Positions 1-7,583 of a DNA stretch of 10,000 nt are shown here, in pieces (within the stretch, counting starts at the first letter, position 1; each line of letters starts with the position of its first letter). The position numbers and the translations under genes are program-made. Origin of the DNA: Magnetospirillum sp. (lineage in GTDB: Bacteria > Pseudomonadota > Alphaproteobacteria > Rhodospirillales > Magnetospirillaceae); NCBI GenBank assembly GCA_020217035.1, contig JAIWOG010000036.1:1-10000 (forward strand), given 5' to 3'. The notes under the pieces are model-generated. The model was given only the letters and a program-made list of their open reading frames with translations. It did no database searches and had not been told where the DNA came from.

Positions 1-363
1 TGCGGAGTGATTCTGCGCGGCCCGGTGCCGAAAGCACAATTGGTCGAGGAACTGGCCGCTGCCCGCGCCCTGCTTTACCGCGGCGACGTGGGAGAGACTT
101 TCTGTTCGGCCGTCGCCGAGGCCCAAGCCATGGGGGTGCCGGCGGTGTTGCAGGATATCGCCTGCATGAAGGAACGGGTGATCCCGGGGGAAACCGGTTG
201 GGTGGTGGCCGATCAGGCGGAATTCGCCGACCGCGCCATCACCTTGCTGTCAGATGACGCCACCTGGCGGCAGCTGCACCACAATTGCCTGGTGCGGCAA
301 AGAGCATGGGGATGGGATCAGGCGGTTTTGGAATTCGAACGGATCGGCGGCTTGACGATGTAA
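1..363 (+). CDS. Glycosyltransferase, GT4 type, C-terminal part (5' end outside window)
   Basis: Only the last 120 codons are in the window; the frame is already open at base 1, so the GTG at 7 is an internal codon and not the start. The fragment has the C-terminal half of a GT-B glycosyltransferase. It carries the E-x7-E nucleotide-sugar motif (fragment residues 32-40, GETFCSAVAE), followed by GVPAV, the segment PGETGWVV and a short helical tail, as in the GT4 (glycosyl transferases group 1) family. Such enzymes move a sugar from a nucleotide-sugar donor to an acceptor at the cytoplasmic face, often for envelope polysaccharide or lipopolysaccharide. Donor and acceptor cannot be told from this piece. 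It ends at TAA 73 bp before purH, in the same direction, and could share a transcript with it. Family call fairly sure; specific role unknown. Confidence 0.8.
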   Translation, partial: CGVILRGPVPKAQLVEELAAARALLYRGDVGETFCSAVAEAQAMGVPAVLQDIACMKERVIPGETGWVVADQAEFADRAITLLSDDATWRQLHHNCLVRQRAWGWDQAVLEFERIGGLTM

Positions 364-391
364 CTTTCCGCCCCAATGCCCCCCCGGTCTG

Positions 392-400
392 TGATATACC
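392..400 (+). promoter_or_regulatory. Possible extended -10 promoter element for purH
   Basis: The 73-bp gap between the glycosyltransferase stop and purH holds TGATATACC. This is a TGn extension directly followed by TATACC, which matches the sigma70 -10 consensus at 4 of 6 places. No good -35 hexamer lies 16-18 bp upstream, where a run of seven C (379-385) and other C-rich sequence is found, so it would have to act as an extended -10 promoter. The start of transcription would fall near 407, giving a leader of about 30 nt before the purH ATG. This is an inference from motif and spacing only. Confidence 0.35.
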
Positions 401-436
401 GCCGCGCAATTCATCCTGCCCATCCGAGGTTCTACC

Positions 437-2017
437 ATGTCCGACCTTCGCCCAATCCGCCGTGCCTTGCTTTCGGTGTCCGACAAGACCGGCTTGATCG
501 AGTTCGCTCGGTTCCTGGCCGAACGCGATGTCGAATTGCTGTCCACCGGCGGCACCTGCAAGGCGATCCGCGATGCCGGCATCCCGGTGGTGGAAGTGGC
601 CGATCACACCGGTTTCCCGGAAATGCTGGATGGTCGCGTCAAGACCCTGCACCCCAAGGTGCATGGCGGCCTGTTGGGCATTCGCGGCAATTCCGAACAT
701 GAAGCCGCCATGGCCGAACACGGCATCTCGCCCATCGACCTGCTGGTGGTGAACCTGTATCCGTTCGAAGCCACCGTGGCCAAGGGCGCCGATTACGACG
801 ATTGCGTCGAGAACATCGACATCGGCGGCCCGGCGATGATCCGTGCCGCTTCCAAGAACCACGACGCGGTGACCGTGGTGGTGGACGTGGAAGACTACAC
901 CCGCGTCATGGAAGAGATGAAGGCCCATGCGGGCGCCACCACTCTGGGCTTACGCAAGCATCTGGCCGCCACGGCTTACGCCCGCACCGGTGCCTATGAC
1001 GCCGCCATTTCCCAGTGGTTCGCCAAGGAACTGGGCGACACCTTCCCGCGCCGCGTCGTCGTCGCCGGAGAGCTGAAGCAATCGCTGCGCTATGGCGAGA
1101 ACCCGCATCAGCAGGCCGCCTTCTATGTCAACGGCGTCCAGCGCCCCGGCATCGCCACCGCGCGTCAGCTACAGGGCAAGGAACTGTCCTACAACAATCT
1201 GAACGACACCGACGCCGCCTTCGAGCTGGCGGCCGAGTTCGACGAACCGACGGTGGCCATCATCAAGCATGCCAATCCCTGCGGCGTGGCCAGTGGCCCG
1301 GACATCGTCAGCGCCTACAAGGCTGCCCTGGCCTGCGACCCGGTGTCGGCCTTCGGCGGCATCATCGCCATCAACCGCAAGCTGGACGGCGCCACCGCCG
1401 AGGAAATCTGCAAGCTGTTCACCGAAGTGGTGATCGCCCCGGAAGCGGACGAAGCCGCCGTCGCCGCCTTCGCCGCCAAGAAGAACCTGCGTCTCTTGGT
1501 CACCGGCGGCATGCCCGACCCGGCGCAAGCGGCGATGACCTTGCGCAACGTCTCGGGCGGCTATCTGCTGCAATCCAAGGACAACGGCCGCGTCACCCTG
1601 GACGAACTGAAGGTGGTGACCAAGCGGGCGCCGACCCAGCAGGAACTGAAGGACATGCTGTTCGCCTTCCGCGTCTGCAAGCACGTCAAGTCCAACGCCA
1701 TCATCTATGTCAAGGACGGCTGCACCGTCGGCATCGGCGCCGGCCAGATGAGCCGCGTCGATTCCTCGCGCATCGCTGCCTGGAAGTCCAAGGAAGCCGC
1801 CGACGCCGCCGGCCTGTCCCAGCCCGGCACCGTGGGTTCGGTGGTGGCATCCGACGCCTTCTTCCCCTTCGCCGATGGTCTGCTGGCCGCCGCCGCCGCC
1901 GGCGCCACCGCCATCATCCAGCCCGGTGGTTCCATGCGCGACCAAGAAGTCATCGACGCCGCCAATGAAAAGGGCCTCGCCATGGTGTTCACCGGCATGC
2001 GTCATTTCCGCCATTGA
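437..2017 (+). CDS. purH: Bifunctional AICAR formyltransferase / IMP cyclohydrolase PurH
   Basis: Cytoplasmic enzyme for the last two steps of de novo purine synthesis: AICAR is formylated with 10-formyl-THF to FAICAR, which is then closed to IMP. The 526 residues are the usual family length. The N-terminal cyclohydrolase (MGS-like) domain, about 1-200, shows [14 protein letters not shown] (34-40), the [12 protein letters not shown] block (67-78; K69 in the active-site loop), NLYPF and [16 protein letters not shown]. The formyltransferase domain, about 205-526, shows [25 protein letters not shown], the catalytic Lys-His pair in IIKHANPCG (K277, H278), [24 protein letters not shown] and the C-terminal MRHFRH. 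The start is ATG 437, with GAGG at 426-429 seven bases upstream. No truncation or missing key residue is visible. It converges on the PQQ-type dehydrogenase gene. Function is near certain. Confidence 0.98.
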   Translation: MSDLRPIRRALLSVSDKTGLIEFARFLAERDVELLSTGGTCKAIRDAGIPVVEVADHTGFPEMLDGRVKTLHPKVHGGLLGIRGNSEHEAAMAEHGISPIDLLVVNLYPFEATVAKGADYDDCVENIDIGGPAMIRAASKNHDAVTVVVDVEDYTRVMEEMKAHAGATTLGLRKHLAATAYARTGAYDAAISQWFAKELGDTFPRRVVVAGELKQSLRYGENPHQQAAFYVNGVQRPGIATARQLQGKELSYNNLNDTDAAFELAAEFDEPTVAIIKHANPCGVASGPDIVSAYKAALACDPVSAFGGIIAINRKLDGATAEEICKLFTEVVIAPEADEAAVAAFAAKKNLRLLVTGGMPDPAQAAMTLRNVSGGYLLQSKDNGRVTLDELKVVTKRAPTQQELKDMLFAFRVCKHVKSNAIIYVKDGCTVGIGAGQMSRVDSSRIAAWKSKEAADAAGLSQPGTVGSVVASDAFFPFADGLLAAAAAGATAIIQPGGSMRDQEVIDAANEKGLAMVFTGMRHFRH

Positions 2018-2051
2018 AGGCGGTCACGCTTCGCCGCCTCTCCGCCTTCAA
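2014..2051. terminator. Inverted repeat over the purH stop codon, possible terminator
   Basis: TTGAAGGCGG (2014-2023) is matched exactly by CCGCCTTCAA (2042-2051), a perfect 10-bp stem with an 18-nt loop. The left arm contains the purH TGA. A competing shorter stem pairs GGCGG 2019-2023 with CCGCC 2034-2038. No T-run follows on either strand, so this is not a classic intrinsic terminator. It may slow polymerase or protect the 3' end of the mRNA between the two convergent genes. Confidence 0.35.
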
Positions 2052-2061
2052 GCCGCCATGG

Positions 2062-2098
2062 GTCCGGGGTTAAGCGCATTCTCGCGCCGAGCCCGGAC
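2062..2098. repeat. Second inverted repeat between convergent genes
   Basis: GTCCGGG (2062-2068) pairs exactly with CCCGGAC (2092-2098). Inside the loop, GCGC 2074-2077 can pair with GCGC 2084-2087, giving a nested hairpin. It ends five bases before the stop codon of the minus-strand dehydrogenase gene and is the first structure its transcript would form past the stop. There is no T-tract, so a terminator role is only a guess. Confidence 0.3.
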
Positions 2099-2103
2099 AA
2101 TGG

Positions 2104-3279
2104 TTAGAACATCCGAGCGACTTTCCACACCGTGCGGCCAGCATCGTCCGCCACGTAAAGCGACCCGTCCGGCGCGGCGGCGATACCCACCGGCCGCCCC
2201 CACACCGCGTGCGGGCCGGTCATGAATCCGGTGGCGAAGGCTTCGTAATACCCAACCGGCTTGCCATCCTTGAACGGCACGCGGGCCACCATGTAGCCGA
2301 TGGGTTCGGATCGGTTCCACGACCCGTGCAGGCCGACGAAGGCGTCACCGCCGGAAAAGGCCAACCCCAACGGCGCCGAATGGGCGCGGAACAACAGGTC
2401 GGGCACCCGCGTCGCCGCCACCCTGTCGGGCGCCTTGGCCCCCAGGCCGGGTTGCGGGTTGGCCCCCAGATAGGCGTAGGGCCAGCCATAGAACCCGCCT
2501 TCCAGCACCTGGGTCAGGTAATCGGGCACCAATTCGTCGCCCAAACCGTCGCGTTCGTTGACCACTGTCCACAATTCGCTGGAACCGGGTCGGAAGACCA
2601 GGCCCACCGGATTACGCAAGCCGGTGGCGAAGCTGCGCCCGGCGCTTCCATCACGGCGAAACACCCGAACGGTGGCGCGGGGTTCGGCCTCTTCCTCGAC
2701 ATTGCGGCGCGAACCGATACCCACATAAAAGCGCGAGCCGTCGGGATGAAAGACCAAGGACCGCGTGCTATGACCACGATCATCCCCCAAGGCGCCATCG
2801 GGGGTCACTTGCCGGCGGTTCGTCACCATGTCCTGTCCGGGCTGCCAGGCAAGCGCCCACACGGCCTGGGTGTCGGCGACCCAGATTTCGCCGTCACGCT
2901 CGGCCAGACCGAAAGGCTCGGCAAAGCCGCTGGCCAAGGTCGAACGGGCTTCCGCCACCCCATCACCGTTACCGTCCACCAACCGGGTCAGCTTGTCGAA
3001 ACGCTGTTCGGCCACCAGGACCGACCCGTCCGACAGCACCAACAGATTGCGCGGATGGTCCAAATCTTGGGCGAACAAACTGGCTTTCCATCCGGGTGGG
3101 ACGCGCAATCCGGCGTTGGCGGGACGGGCCACCACCTCGGCGGGATTGGCCGAGGACGGGGTGGCGAAGGGTGCCGGCAGGGAATCCACCTCCACCCGGA
3201 ACCGGGTGCCGGGGGCAGGATCGGCGGCGAAGGCCGCCAGGGGCAACAGCCACACCATCAATCCGGCAAGCTTGCGCAT
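2104..3279 (-). CDS. Secreted PQQ-type sugar / L-sorbosone dehydrogenase family protein
   Basis: Predicted periplasmic six-bladed beta-propeller oxidoreductase of 391 residues, of the soluble PQQ glucose/sorbosone dehydrogenase family (COG2133-like). Residues 1-18 form a Sec signal peptide (MRKLAGLMVWLLPLAAFA, cleavage after AFA). The mature part shows the family landmarks in order: PPGW near the front, LSDGSVLVAEQR, GHSTRSLVFHPDG with H170 in the place of the catalytic His of soluble glucose dehydrogenase, YVGIGS, TGLRNPVGL with R222 and N223 at the cofactor site, NERDGLGDELVPDYLT, GGFYGWPYAYLG, LHGSWNRSEPIGY, and a last blade WGRPVGIAAAPDGSLYVADD. The real substrate is unknown; the family covers aldoses, sorbosone and proteins of no known activity. 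ATG 3279 is preceded by a GGGGAG ribosome site (3286-3291). An intrinsic terminator sits just upstream and leaves no room for a promoter. Fold sure, substrate not. Confidence 0.85.
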   Translation of the reverse strand: MRKLAGLMVWLLPLAAFAADPAPGTRFRVEVDSLPAPFATPSSANPAEVVARPANAGLRVPPGWKASLFAQDLDHPRNLLVLSDGSVLVAEQRFDKLTRLVDGNGDGVAEARSTLASGFAEPFGLAERDGEIWVADTQAVWALAWQPGQDMVTNRRQVTPDGALGDDRGHSTRSLVFHPDGSRFYVGIGSRRNVEEEAEPRATVRVFRRDGSAGRSFATGLRNPVGLVFRPGSSELWTVVNERDGLGDELVPDYLTQVLEGGFYGWPYAYLGANPQPGLGAKAPDRVAATRVPDLLFRAHSAPLGLAFSGGDAFVGLHGSWNRSEPIGYMVARVPFKDGKPVGYYEAFATGFMTGPHAVWGRPVGIAAAPDGSLYVADDAGRTVWKVARMF

Positions 3280-3297
3280 GGGGATCTCCCCTTCAGC

Positions 3298-3326
3298 AAA
3301 AAGGCCCGCTGTCTTCAGCGGGCCTT
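3298..3326 (-). terminator. Rho-independent terminator of hrcA-grpE
   Basis: On the minus strand, AAGGCCCGCTG and CAGCGGGCCTT form a perfect 11-bp stem (3316-3326 with 3301-3311) around a 4-nt loop. The stem runs into five T (3302-3298, two of them in the stem). It begins 6 bp after the grpE stop codon, and on the plus strand no T-run follows, so it works for the minus direction. This is the only textbook intrinsic terminator I see in the window. It ends 18 bp before the dehydrogenase ATG. Confidence 0.93.
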
Positions 3327-3332
3327 AAGGGT

Positions 3333-3923
3333 TTACGCGTTGGTGTCCACCTGCTCGCCGGGCGGCGATTTGGGGCCGCCCTTGGACACGCCCACCAAGG
3401 CGGGACGCAACAGGCGCTCATGCAGTTGGTAGCCCTGCTGCATGACCATCACCACCGTGCCTTCCGGCTGGGTCGGGTCTTCCATTTCCATCATCGCCTG
3501 ATGCAGGTTGGGGTCGAAACGGCTTCCCATGGCCTGGATCAGCTTGATGCCATAACGTTCCATGGTGGACAGCAATTCACGCTCGGTCATCTCGACGCCG
3601 ATGGTCAGGGTGTTGGCGATGTCGTTGCCTTCCCGCGCATTGGCCGGTACCGCGTCGAGCGCACGGCGCAAATTGTCGGCGACGCCCAGCACGTCCTTGG
3701 CGAAATTGGCCACCGCGAACTTGCCGCGATCTTCCGCCTGTTGTTCCAGACGACGGCGCACGTTCTCGGTGTCGGCGCGGGCGTAAAGAACCTCGCTCTT
3801 CAGCTTGGCCACTTCCGCTTCCAGCTCGGCGATACGAGCCTCGGGGCTGGTTTCCTCGGCCGGGGCCGGGGCGTCCGGGGCGGGCGTTTCCGCGCCTTGT
3901 TCGGGGGTCTGTTCCTCGCTCAT
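3333..3923 (-). CDS. grpE: Nucleotide exchange factor GrpE
   Basis: Cytoplasmic co-chaperone that drives ADP release from DnaK and works as a dimer in the DnaK-DnaJ cycle. It has 196 residues, normal for the family. Residues 1-27 are an acidic, Pro/Ala-rich flexible tail. About 28-75 form the long coiled-coil helix (ARIAELEAEVAKLKSEV, then YARADTENVRRRLEQQ). The C-terminal beta domain carries the GrpE signature: RFDPNLHQAM, EGTVVMVMQQGY and RLLRPALVGVSK. A short Gly/Pro tail follows. The start is ATG 3923, with AAGGAA at 3931-3936 seven bases upstream. It lies 18 nt after the hrcA stop, so the two genes form one operon closed by the terminator at 3298-3326. dnaK and dnaJ are not in the window. 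Confidence 0.98.
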   Translation of the reverse strand: MSEEQTPEQGAETPAPDAPAPAEETSPEARIAELEAEVAKLKSEVLYARADTENVRRRLEQQAEDRGKFAVANFAKDVLGVADNLRRALDAVPANAREGNDIANTLTIGVEMTERELLSTMERYGIKLIQAMGSRFDPNLHQAMMEMEDPTQPEGTVVMVMQQGYQLHERLLRPALVGVSKGGPKSPPGEQVDTNA

Positions 3924-3941
3924 GCCTTTGTTCCTTAAGAA

Positions 3942-4994
3942 TTATCCGATCAGGCGGCCGACCACCTTGGCGGTGTAGTCGACCATGGGGATGATACGGG
4001 CGAAATTCAGCCGCTGCGGGCCGATGACGCCGATGGCGCCGACGATCTGTTCCTGGGAATCGCGGTAAGGGGCCACGATCATGGAACAGCCGGTGACGCC
4101 GAACAGCTCGTTTTCCGAGCCGATGAAAATCTGCACCCCTTCGGCCATGTTGGCCAAATCCAACAGGCGCAGAAATTGTTCCGAGGTTTCCAGCGCTTCG
4201 AACAGGCCACGGATACGCTCCAGATCCTCGACGGCGGTGACGTCGTCCAAGAGATGCGACTGGCCGCGCACGATCAAGGACGATTGCGCCCCTTCGCCCG
4301 ACCAAGTGGCCAGGCCGGCTTCCACCACCCGGGTGGTCAGCTCGTCCAACAGATGGCGCTGGCGGTCCAGTTCCGACTGCACCTGGTCGCGCACCTGGTC
4401 CAGGGTGCGCCCGGCCAGACGGTCGTTCAGGTAATTGGCGGCTTCCACCAACGCCGAGGGCCCGACCTCGGGCGGCAGGTCCAGCAGGCGGTTTTCCACC
4501 ATGCCGTCCTGGGTCACCAACACCACCAGCGCACGGCCAGGCCCCAGCCAGACGAAATCGATCTGCTTCAAGGCCCGTTGGATTTTCGGCGCCACCACCA
4601 TGCCGGCACAACGCGACAGGCCGGACAGGGTGCCGATGGCTTCGGTCAACACCTGTTCGATGCTTTTGCCCATGGACTGGCAACGCATGTCGATGGCGGC
4701 CCGTTCGCTGTCGGGCAGGCCGCCCACTTCCAGCAACCCGTTGACGAACAGCCGCATGCCGGCCTGGGTGGGCAGACGTCCGGCCGAGGTGTGGCGGGCG
4801 TAAAGCAGCCCGCAATCTTCCAGATCGGCCATGACGTTCCTGATGGTGGCCGGCGACAGCGACACCCCCAGCCGTCGCGACAAGGTGCGCGAGCCGATGG
4901 GTTCGCCGGTCTGCACATAGGCCTCGACGATCTGGCGAAATATCTCGCGCGAGCGTTCGTTCAACTCGCTGATGACCGGGCTTTTGCCACGCAT
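3942..4994 (-). CDS. hrcA: Heat-inducible transcription repressor HrcA
   Basis: DNA-binding repressor of class I heat-shock genes; in the family it binds CIRCE operators with help from GroEL. An N-terminal winged helix (about 6-75) shows PIGSRTLSRR, LSPATIRNVMADLE and HTSAGRLPT. A GAF-like middle and C-terminal part follows, with IFIGSENE, GCSMI, IGAIGVIGPQRLNFARIIP and VDYTAKVV. The frame stays open to an ATG at 5051, but I choose ATG 4994 (350 residues, the usual length). It has AGGAAACAGG upstream, the protein then begins right at the conserved helix, and the upstream ATG lies on the -35 box of the best promoter. It heads the hrcA-grpE operon and is divergent from rph. No CIRCE repeat is seen in its own upstream region, so self-repression is not evident. 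Confidence 0.96.
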   Translation of the reverse strand: MRGKSPVISELNERSREIFRQIVEAYVQTGEPIGSRTLSRRLGVSLSPATIRNVMADLEDCGLLYARHTSAGRLPTQAGMRLFVNGLLEVGGLPDSERAAIDMRCQSMGKSIEQVLTEAIGTLSGLSRCAGMVVAPKIQRALKQIDFVWLGPGRALVVLVTQDGMVENRLLDLPPEVGPSALVEAANYLNDRLAGRTLDQVRDQVQSELDRQRHLLDELTTRVVEAGLATWSGEGAQSSLIVRGQSHLLDDVTAVEDLERIRGLFEALETSEQFLRLLDLANMAEGVQIFIGSENELFGVTGCSMIVAPYRDSQEQIVGAIGVIGPQRLNFARIIPMVDYTAKVVGRLIG

Positions 4995-5122
4995 GGTCGC
5001 CTGTTTCCTAATCCCAGGCGGAAATCTAGTGAGGCTTCGCCATCCCGTCAACGTGGGGGGTTCCCCGAAACGGCATGAAAGGCTAGGGTGCGGGCCAATT
5101 GCCCACCTTCGAAGGACCCACC
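4995..5122. other. Divergent hrcA / rph intergenic region
   Basis: This 128-bp gap is the longest non-coding stretch in the window. The hrcA promoter takes up its left part. For rph on the plus strand I find only a weak match: TTCCCC 5061-5066, 17 bp, then TAGGGT 5084-5089. The clear rph ribosome site AAGGA is at 5112-5116, within the palindrome CCTTCGAAGG (5106-5115). There is no sign of a small ORF or RNA gene. Confidence 0.5.
5023..5051 (-). promoter_or_regulatory. Sigma70-like promoter for hrcA-grpE
   Basis: On the minus strand, TTGACG (5051-5046, 5 of 6 to consensus) is followed after exactly 17 bp by TAGATT (5028-5023, 4 of 6). Transcription would begin near 5016, giving a leader of about 20 nt to the ATG at 4994. 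This is the best housekeeping promoter I can see in the window. I see neither an alphaproteobacterial RpoH-type promoter (CTTG, then a CCCCAT-like -10) nor a CIRCE element here. Confidence 0.6.
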
Positions 5123-5848
5123 ATGCCCCATCGCCCCTCGGGCCGCGCCCTCGACCAATTGCGCCTGGTGCGTCTGGAAACCGGTTTCTCGCGCCACGCC
5201 GAAGGGTCGTGCCTGGCCAAGTTCGGCGACACCCACGTGCTGTGCACCGCCAGCGTCGAGGAACGCGTCCCCCCCTTCCTGCGCAACACCGGCAAGGGCT
5301 GGGTCACCGCCGAATACGGCATGCTGCCGCGTTCCACCCATACCCGCACCGATCGTGAAGCCGCCAAGGGCAAGCAATCGGGCCGCACTCACGAAATCCA
5401 ACGGCTGATCGGCCGATCCTTGCGCGCCGTCACCGACCTGGCCGCCATGGGCGAAATGCAGATCAAGCTGGATTGCGACGTGTTGCAAGCCGATGGCGGC
5501 ACCCGCACCGCCTCGATCACCGGCGCCTGGGTGGCGCTGTATCTGGCCTTCCAGAAACTGGTGGAGTCCGGGAAGCTGGCAGCCGTGCCGCTGATCGACA
5601 ACGTCGCCGCCATTTCCTGCGGCATCTACGAAGGCGAAGCGGTGCTGGACCTGGACTACCCCGAGGATTCCTCGGCCCAGGCCGACGCCAATTTCGTCCT
5701 GACCGGCACCGGCGGCATCGTCGAGGTGCAGGGCACCGCCGAGGAACGCCCGTTCAGCCGTGACCAGTTCAGCCAATTGCTGGAACTGGCGGAAAAGGGC
5801 GTTGCTGAGCTGGTGGCCTTGCAAAACCAGGCGGTGGGCAAGGCATGA
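5123..5848 (+). CDS. rph: Ribonuclease PH
   Basis: Phosphate-dependent 3'-5' exoribonuclease that trims the 3' ends of tRNA precursors, releasing nucleoside diphosphates; hexameric and cytoplasmic. It has 241 residues, full length for the family. The RNase PH signature is at 118-133 ([16 protein letters not shown]). The phosphate-binding residues match the family: R88 in [12 protein letters not shown], and T127 and R128 in GGTRT. Other marks are [14 protein letters not shown] near the start, [14 protein letters not shown], and [14 protein letters not shown] late in the protein. The start is ATG 5123, six bases after AAGGA (5112-5116); a longer frame from TTG 5099 has no such site and adds nothing conserved. 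It is the first gene of rph-rdgB-hemW, and its stop overlaps the rdgB start by ATGA. Confidence 0.98.
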   Translation: MPHRPSGRALDQLRLVRLETGFSRHAEGSCLAKFGDTHVLCTASVEERVPPFLRNTGKGWVTAEYGMLPRSTHTRTDREAAKGKQSGRTHEIQRLIGRSLRAVTDLAAMGEMQIKLDCDVLQADGGTRTASITGAWVALYLAFQKLVESGKLAAVPLIDNVAAISCGIYEGEAVLDLDYPEDSSAQADANFVLTGTGGIVEVQGTAEERPFSRDQFSQLLELAEKGVAELVALQNQAVGKA

Positions 5849-6441
5849 GCCGCAAGTTCGCGGGCGGCAAACTGGTCATCGCCAGCCACAATGCCGGCAA
5901 GGTGCGCGAGATCGGCCAATTGCTGGCCGCTTTCGACGTCCAGGTGATTTCCGCCGGCGATCTGGGCTTGCCCGAGCCGGAAGAGACCGGCACCACCTTC
6001 GTCGCCAATGCCGAATTGAAGGCGCTGGCCGCCGCCAAAGCCGCCAATTTTCCGGCCCTGGCCGACGATTCCGGCCTGGCGGTGGATTGCTTGGGTGGCG
6101 ATCCCGGCATCTATTCCGCCCGCTGGGCCGGACCATCACGGGATTTCGCCGCCGCCATGGAACTGGTGCATGCCAAGATGGGCGACGCCACCGACCGTTC
6201 GGCACGTTTCGTCTGCGCCCTGACCTTGGCTTGGCCCGACGGCCATATGGAAAGCTTCGAGGGCGTGGTCGAAGGCAGCATCATCTGGCCGCCGCGTGGT
6301 CCCAACGGCTTCGGCTACGACCCCTTCTTCCTGCCGAAGGGCGGCGAGCTGACCTTCGGTGAGATGGAAGCCCAGGCCAAGCACGCCATCAGCCACCGTG
6401 CCGACGCCTTCGCCAAGCTGGTGGCGGCGTGCTTCGCCTGA
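5845..6441 (+). CDS. rdgB: dITP/XTP pyrophosphatase (non-canonical purine NTP phosphatase), RdgB/HAM1 family
   Basis: House-cleaning enzyme that hydrolyses dITP, ITP and XTP to the monophosphate and pyrophosphate, keeping deaminated purines out of DNA and RNA. It has 198 residues, normal for the family. Visible motifs are the nucleotide-binding SHNAGK (14-19), the acidic metal/catalytic segment [11 protein letters not shown] with D74 and D75, GIYSARWAG, the base-recognition loop GPNGFGYDP (152-160), and SHR (183-185) near the C-terminus. ATG 5845 overlaps the rph stop in ATGA, so translation is probably coupled and no separate ribosome site is needed. The hemW start lies inside its last codons. 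The pairing with purH upstream (IMP formation) is thematic only; they are in different transcription units. Confidence 0.97.
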   Translation: MSRKFAGGKLVIASHNAGKVREIGQLLAAFDVQVISAGDLGLPEPEETGTTFVANAELKALAAAKAANFPALADDSGLAVDCLGGDPGIYSARWAGPSRDFAAAMELVHAKMGDATDRSARFVCALTLAWPDGHMESFEGVVEGSIIWPPRGPNGFGYDPFFLPKGGELTFGEMEAQAKHAISHRADAFAKLVAACFA

Positions 6442-7583
6442 CCCCATCACCCGGCTTCGGTATTTACATCCACTGGCCGTTCTGCCTGTCCAAATGCCCC
6501 TATTGTGACTTCAACAGCCATGCCAGCGCCAGCATCGACCAGGATCGTTGGCGGGCGGCGCTGCTGCGCGAACTGGACCATTACGCCGCCTGGAAACCGG
6601 GCGCCACCGTCACCTCGATCTTCTTCGGCGGCGGCACCCCCAGCCTGATGGCGCCCAGCACCGTCCAGGCGCTGATCGAACGGGTCGCCCATCATTGGGC
6701 CCTGGATTCCATGATCGAGATCACCTTGGAAGCCAACCCTTCCACGGTGGAAGCCCAAGCTTTCCGGGATTTCCGTTCTGCCGGCATCAACCGCCTGTCC
6801 TTGGGAATCCAGGCGCTGAACCAACGCGACCTGACCTTCCTGGGCCGTCGCCACGACGTGGCCGAAGCCCTGTCCGCCTTGGATTTGGCGGGTAAGACCT
6901 TTCCCCGTTTCACCTTCGACTTGATCTACGCGCGGCCCGGCCAAAGCCTGGAGTCTTGGCAGGCCGAGCTGAAACAGGCGCTGAGCTTGGCCGGCGGCCA
7001 TCTGTCGGCCTATCAGCTGACCATCGAGGAAGGCACCGCCTTTTACCCCATCCACGAACGCGGCGAGTTCCAGCTTCCCGACGAGGACCTGGCCGCCGAG
7101 ATGTTCGCCGCCACCCGTGCCTTATGCGCCCAAGCCGGCATGCCGGCCTACGAAGTGTCCAACCATGCCCGCCCCGGCCAGGAAAGCCGTCACAACCTGA
7201 CCTATTGGCGGGGCGGTGATTACGCCGGCATCGGTCCCGGCGCCCATGGCCGGCTGAACAACCACGCCACCCGCCAGCACCGTGCCCCCGACATCTGGCT
7301 GCGCCGGGTGGAAGAACACGGCCACGCCACCCAGGTGGCCGAAATGCTGGATGCCCGCACCCGGGCCGAGGAATTGCTGATGATGGGGCTGCGTCTGACC
7401 GACGGCATCCATGCCGGCCATTTCCAGGCCCAATGCGGCCTGGATGTGTGGCAGGTGGTGGACAGCGGCACCTTCGCCCTGCTGGAGGCCGAGGGGCTGA
7501 CACGGCGCACGGCTGACGGCTTCGCCGCCACCGAAGCGGGTCAGTTGCTGCTCAATTCCCTGACCGCCGCGCTGTTGGACTGA
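6429..7583 (+). CDS. hemW: Radical SAM heme chaperone HemW (formerly coproporphyrinogen oxidase-like)
   Basis: Radical SAM protein of 384 residues that binds heme and is thought to deliver it to respiratory enzymes; members were long called oxygen-independent coproporphyrinogen oxidase. The 4Fe-4S cluster motif CX3CX2C is C19, C23 and C26 in [11 protein letters not shown]. The extra cysteine just after this in true HemN (CX2CXC) is absent: D27 and F28 follow. This, with the heme-linked HNxxYW motif at 255-260 (HNLTYW), favours HemW over HemN. GGGTPS (67-72), [16 protein letters not shown] and [10 protein letters not shown] are also seen; the C-terminus is the HemN_C-like domain. The only start near the conserved N-terminus is GTG 6429, which overlaps the rdgB stop by 13 nt and lacks a strong ribosome site, so translational coupling is likely. 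It is the last gene of the operon and touches the next gene stop to stop. Confidence 0.95.
   Translation: MLRLTPSPGFGIYIHWPFCLSKCPYCDFNSHASASIDQDRWRAALLRELDHYAAWKPGATVTSIFFGGGTPSLMAPSTVQALIERVAHHWALDSMIEITLEANPSTVEAQAFRDFRSAGINRLSLGIQALNQRDLTFLGRRHDVAEALSALDLAGKTFPRFTFDLIYARPGQSLESWQAELKQALSLAGGHLSAYQLTIEEGTAFYPIHERGEFQLPDEDLAAEMFAATRALCAQAGMPAYEVSNHARPGQESRHNLTYWRGGDYAGIGPGAHGRLNNHATRQHRAPDIWLRRVEEHGHATQVAEMLDARTRAEELLMMGLRLTDGIHAGHFQAQCGLDVWQVVDSGTFALLEAEGLTRRTADGFAATEAGQLLLNSLTAALLD

Noticed and set aside
1169..2014. 281-codon minus-strand frame opposite purH
   Set aside because: purH is unmistakable in the other direction, and this frame is a Gly/His/Asp-rich shadow.
2209..3432. 407-codon open frame on the plus strand, opposite the PQQ-type dehydrogenase
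   Set aside because: It lies antisense to a gene with a clear signal peptide and family motifs, runs on into grpE, and its translation is low-complexity His/Gly/Gln-rich. Long antisense frames are usual in GC-rich DNA.
3577..4815. 412-codon minus-strand frame across hrcA and grpE
   Set aside because: It spans parts of two well-identified genes in another frame, is Arg/Gly/Pro-rich and has no recognisable domain.
5106..5115. Palindrome CCTTCGAAGG upstream of rph as an operator
   Set aside because: It overlaps the rph ribosome site AAGGA, is only 10 bp long, and no repressor context points to it; chance is enough.
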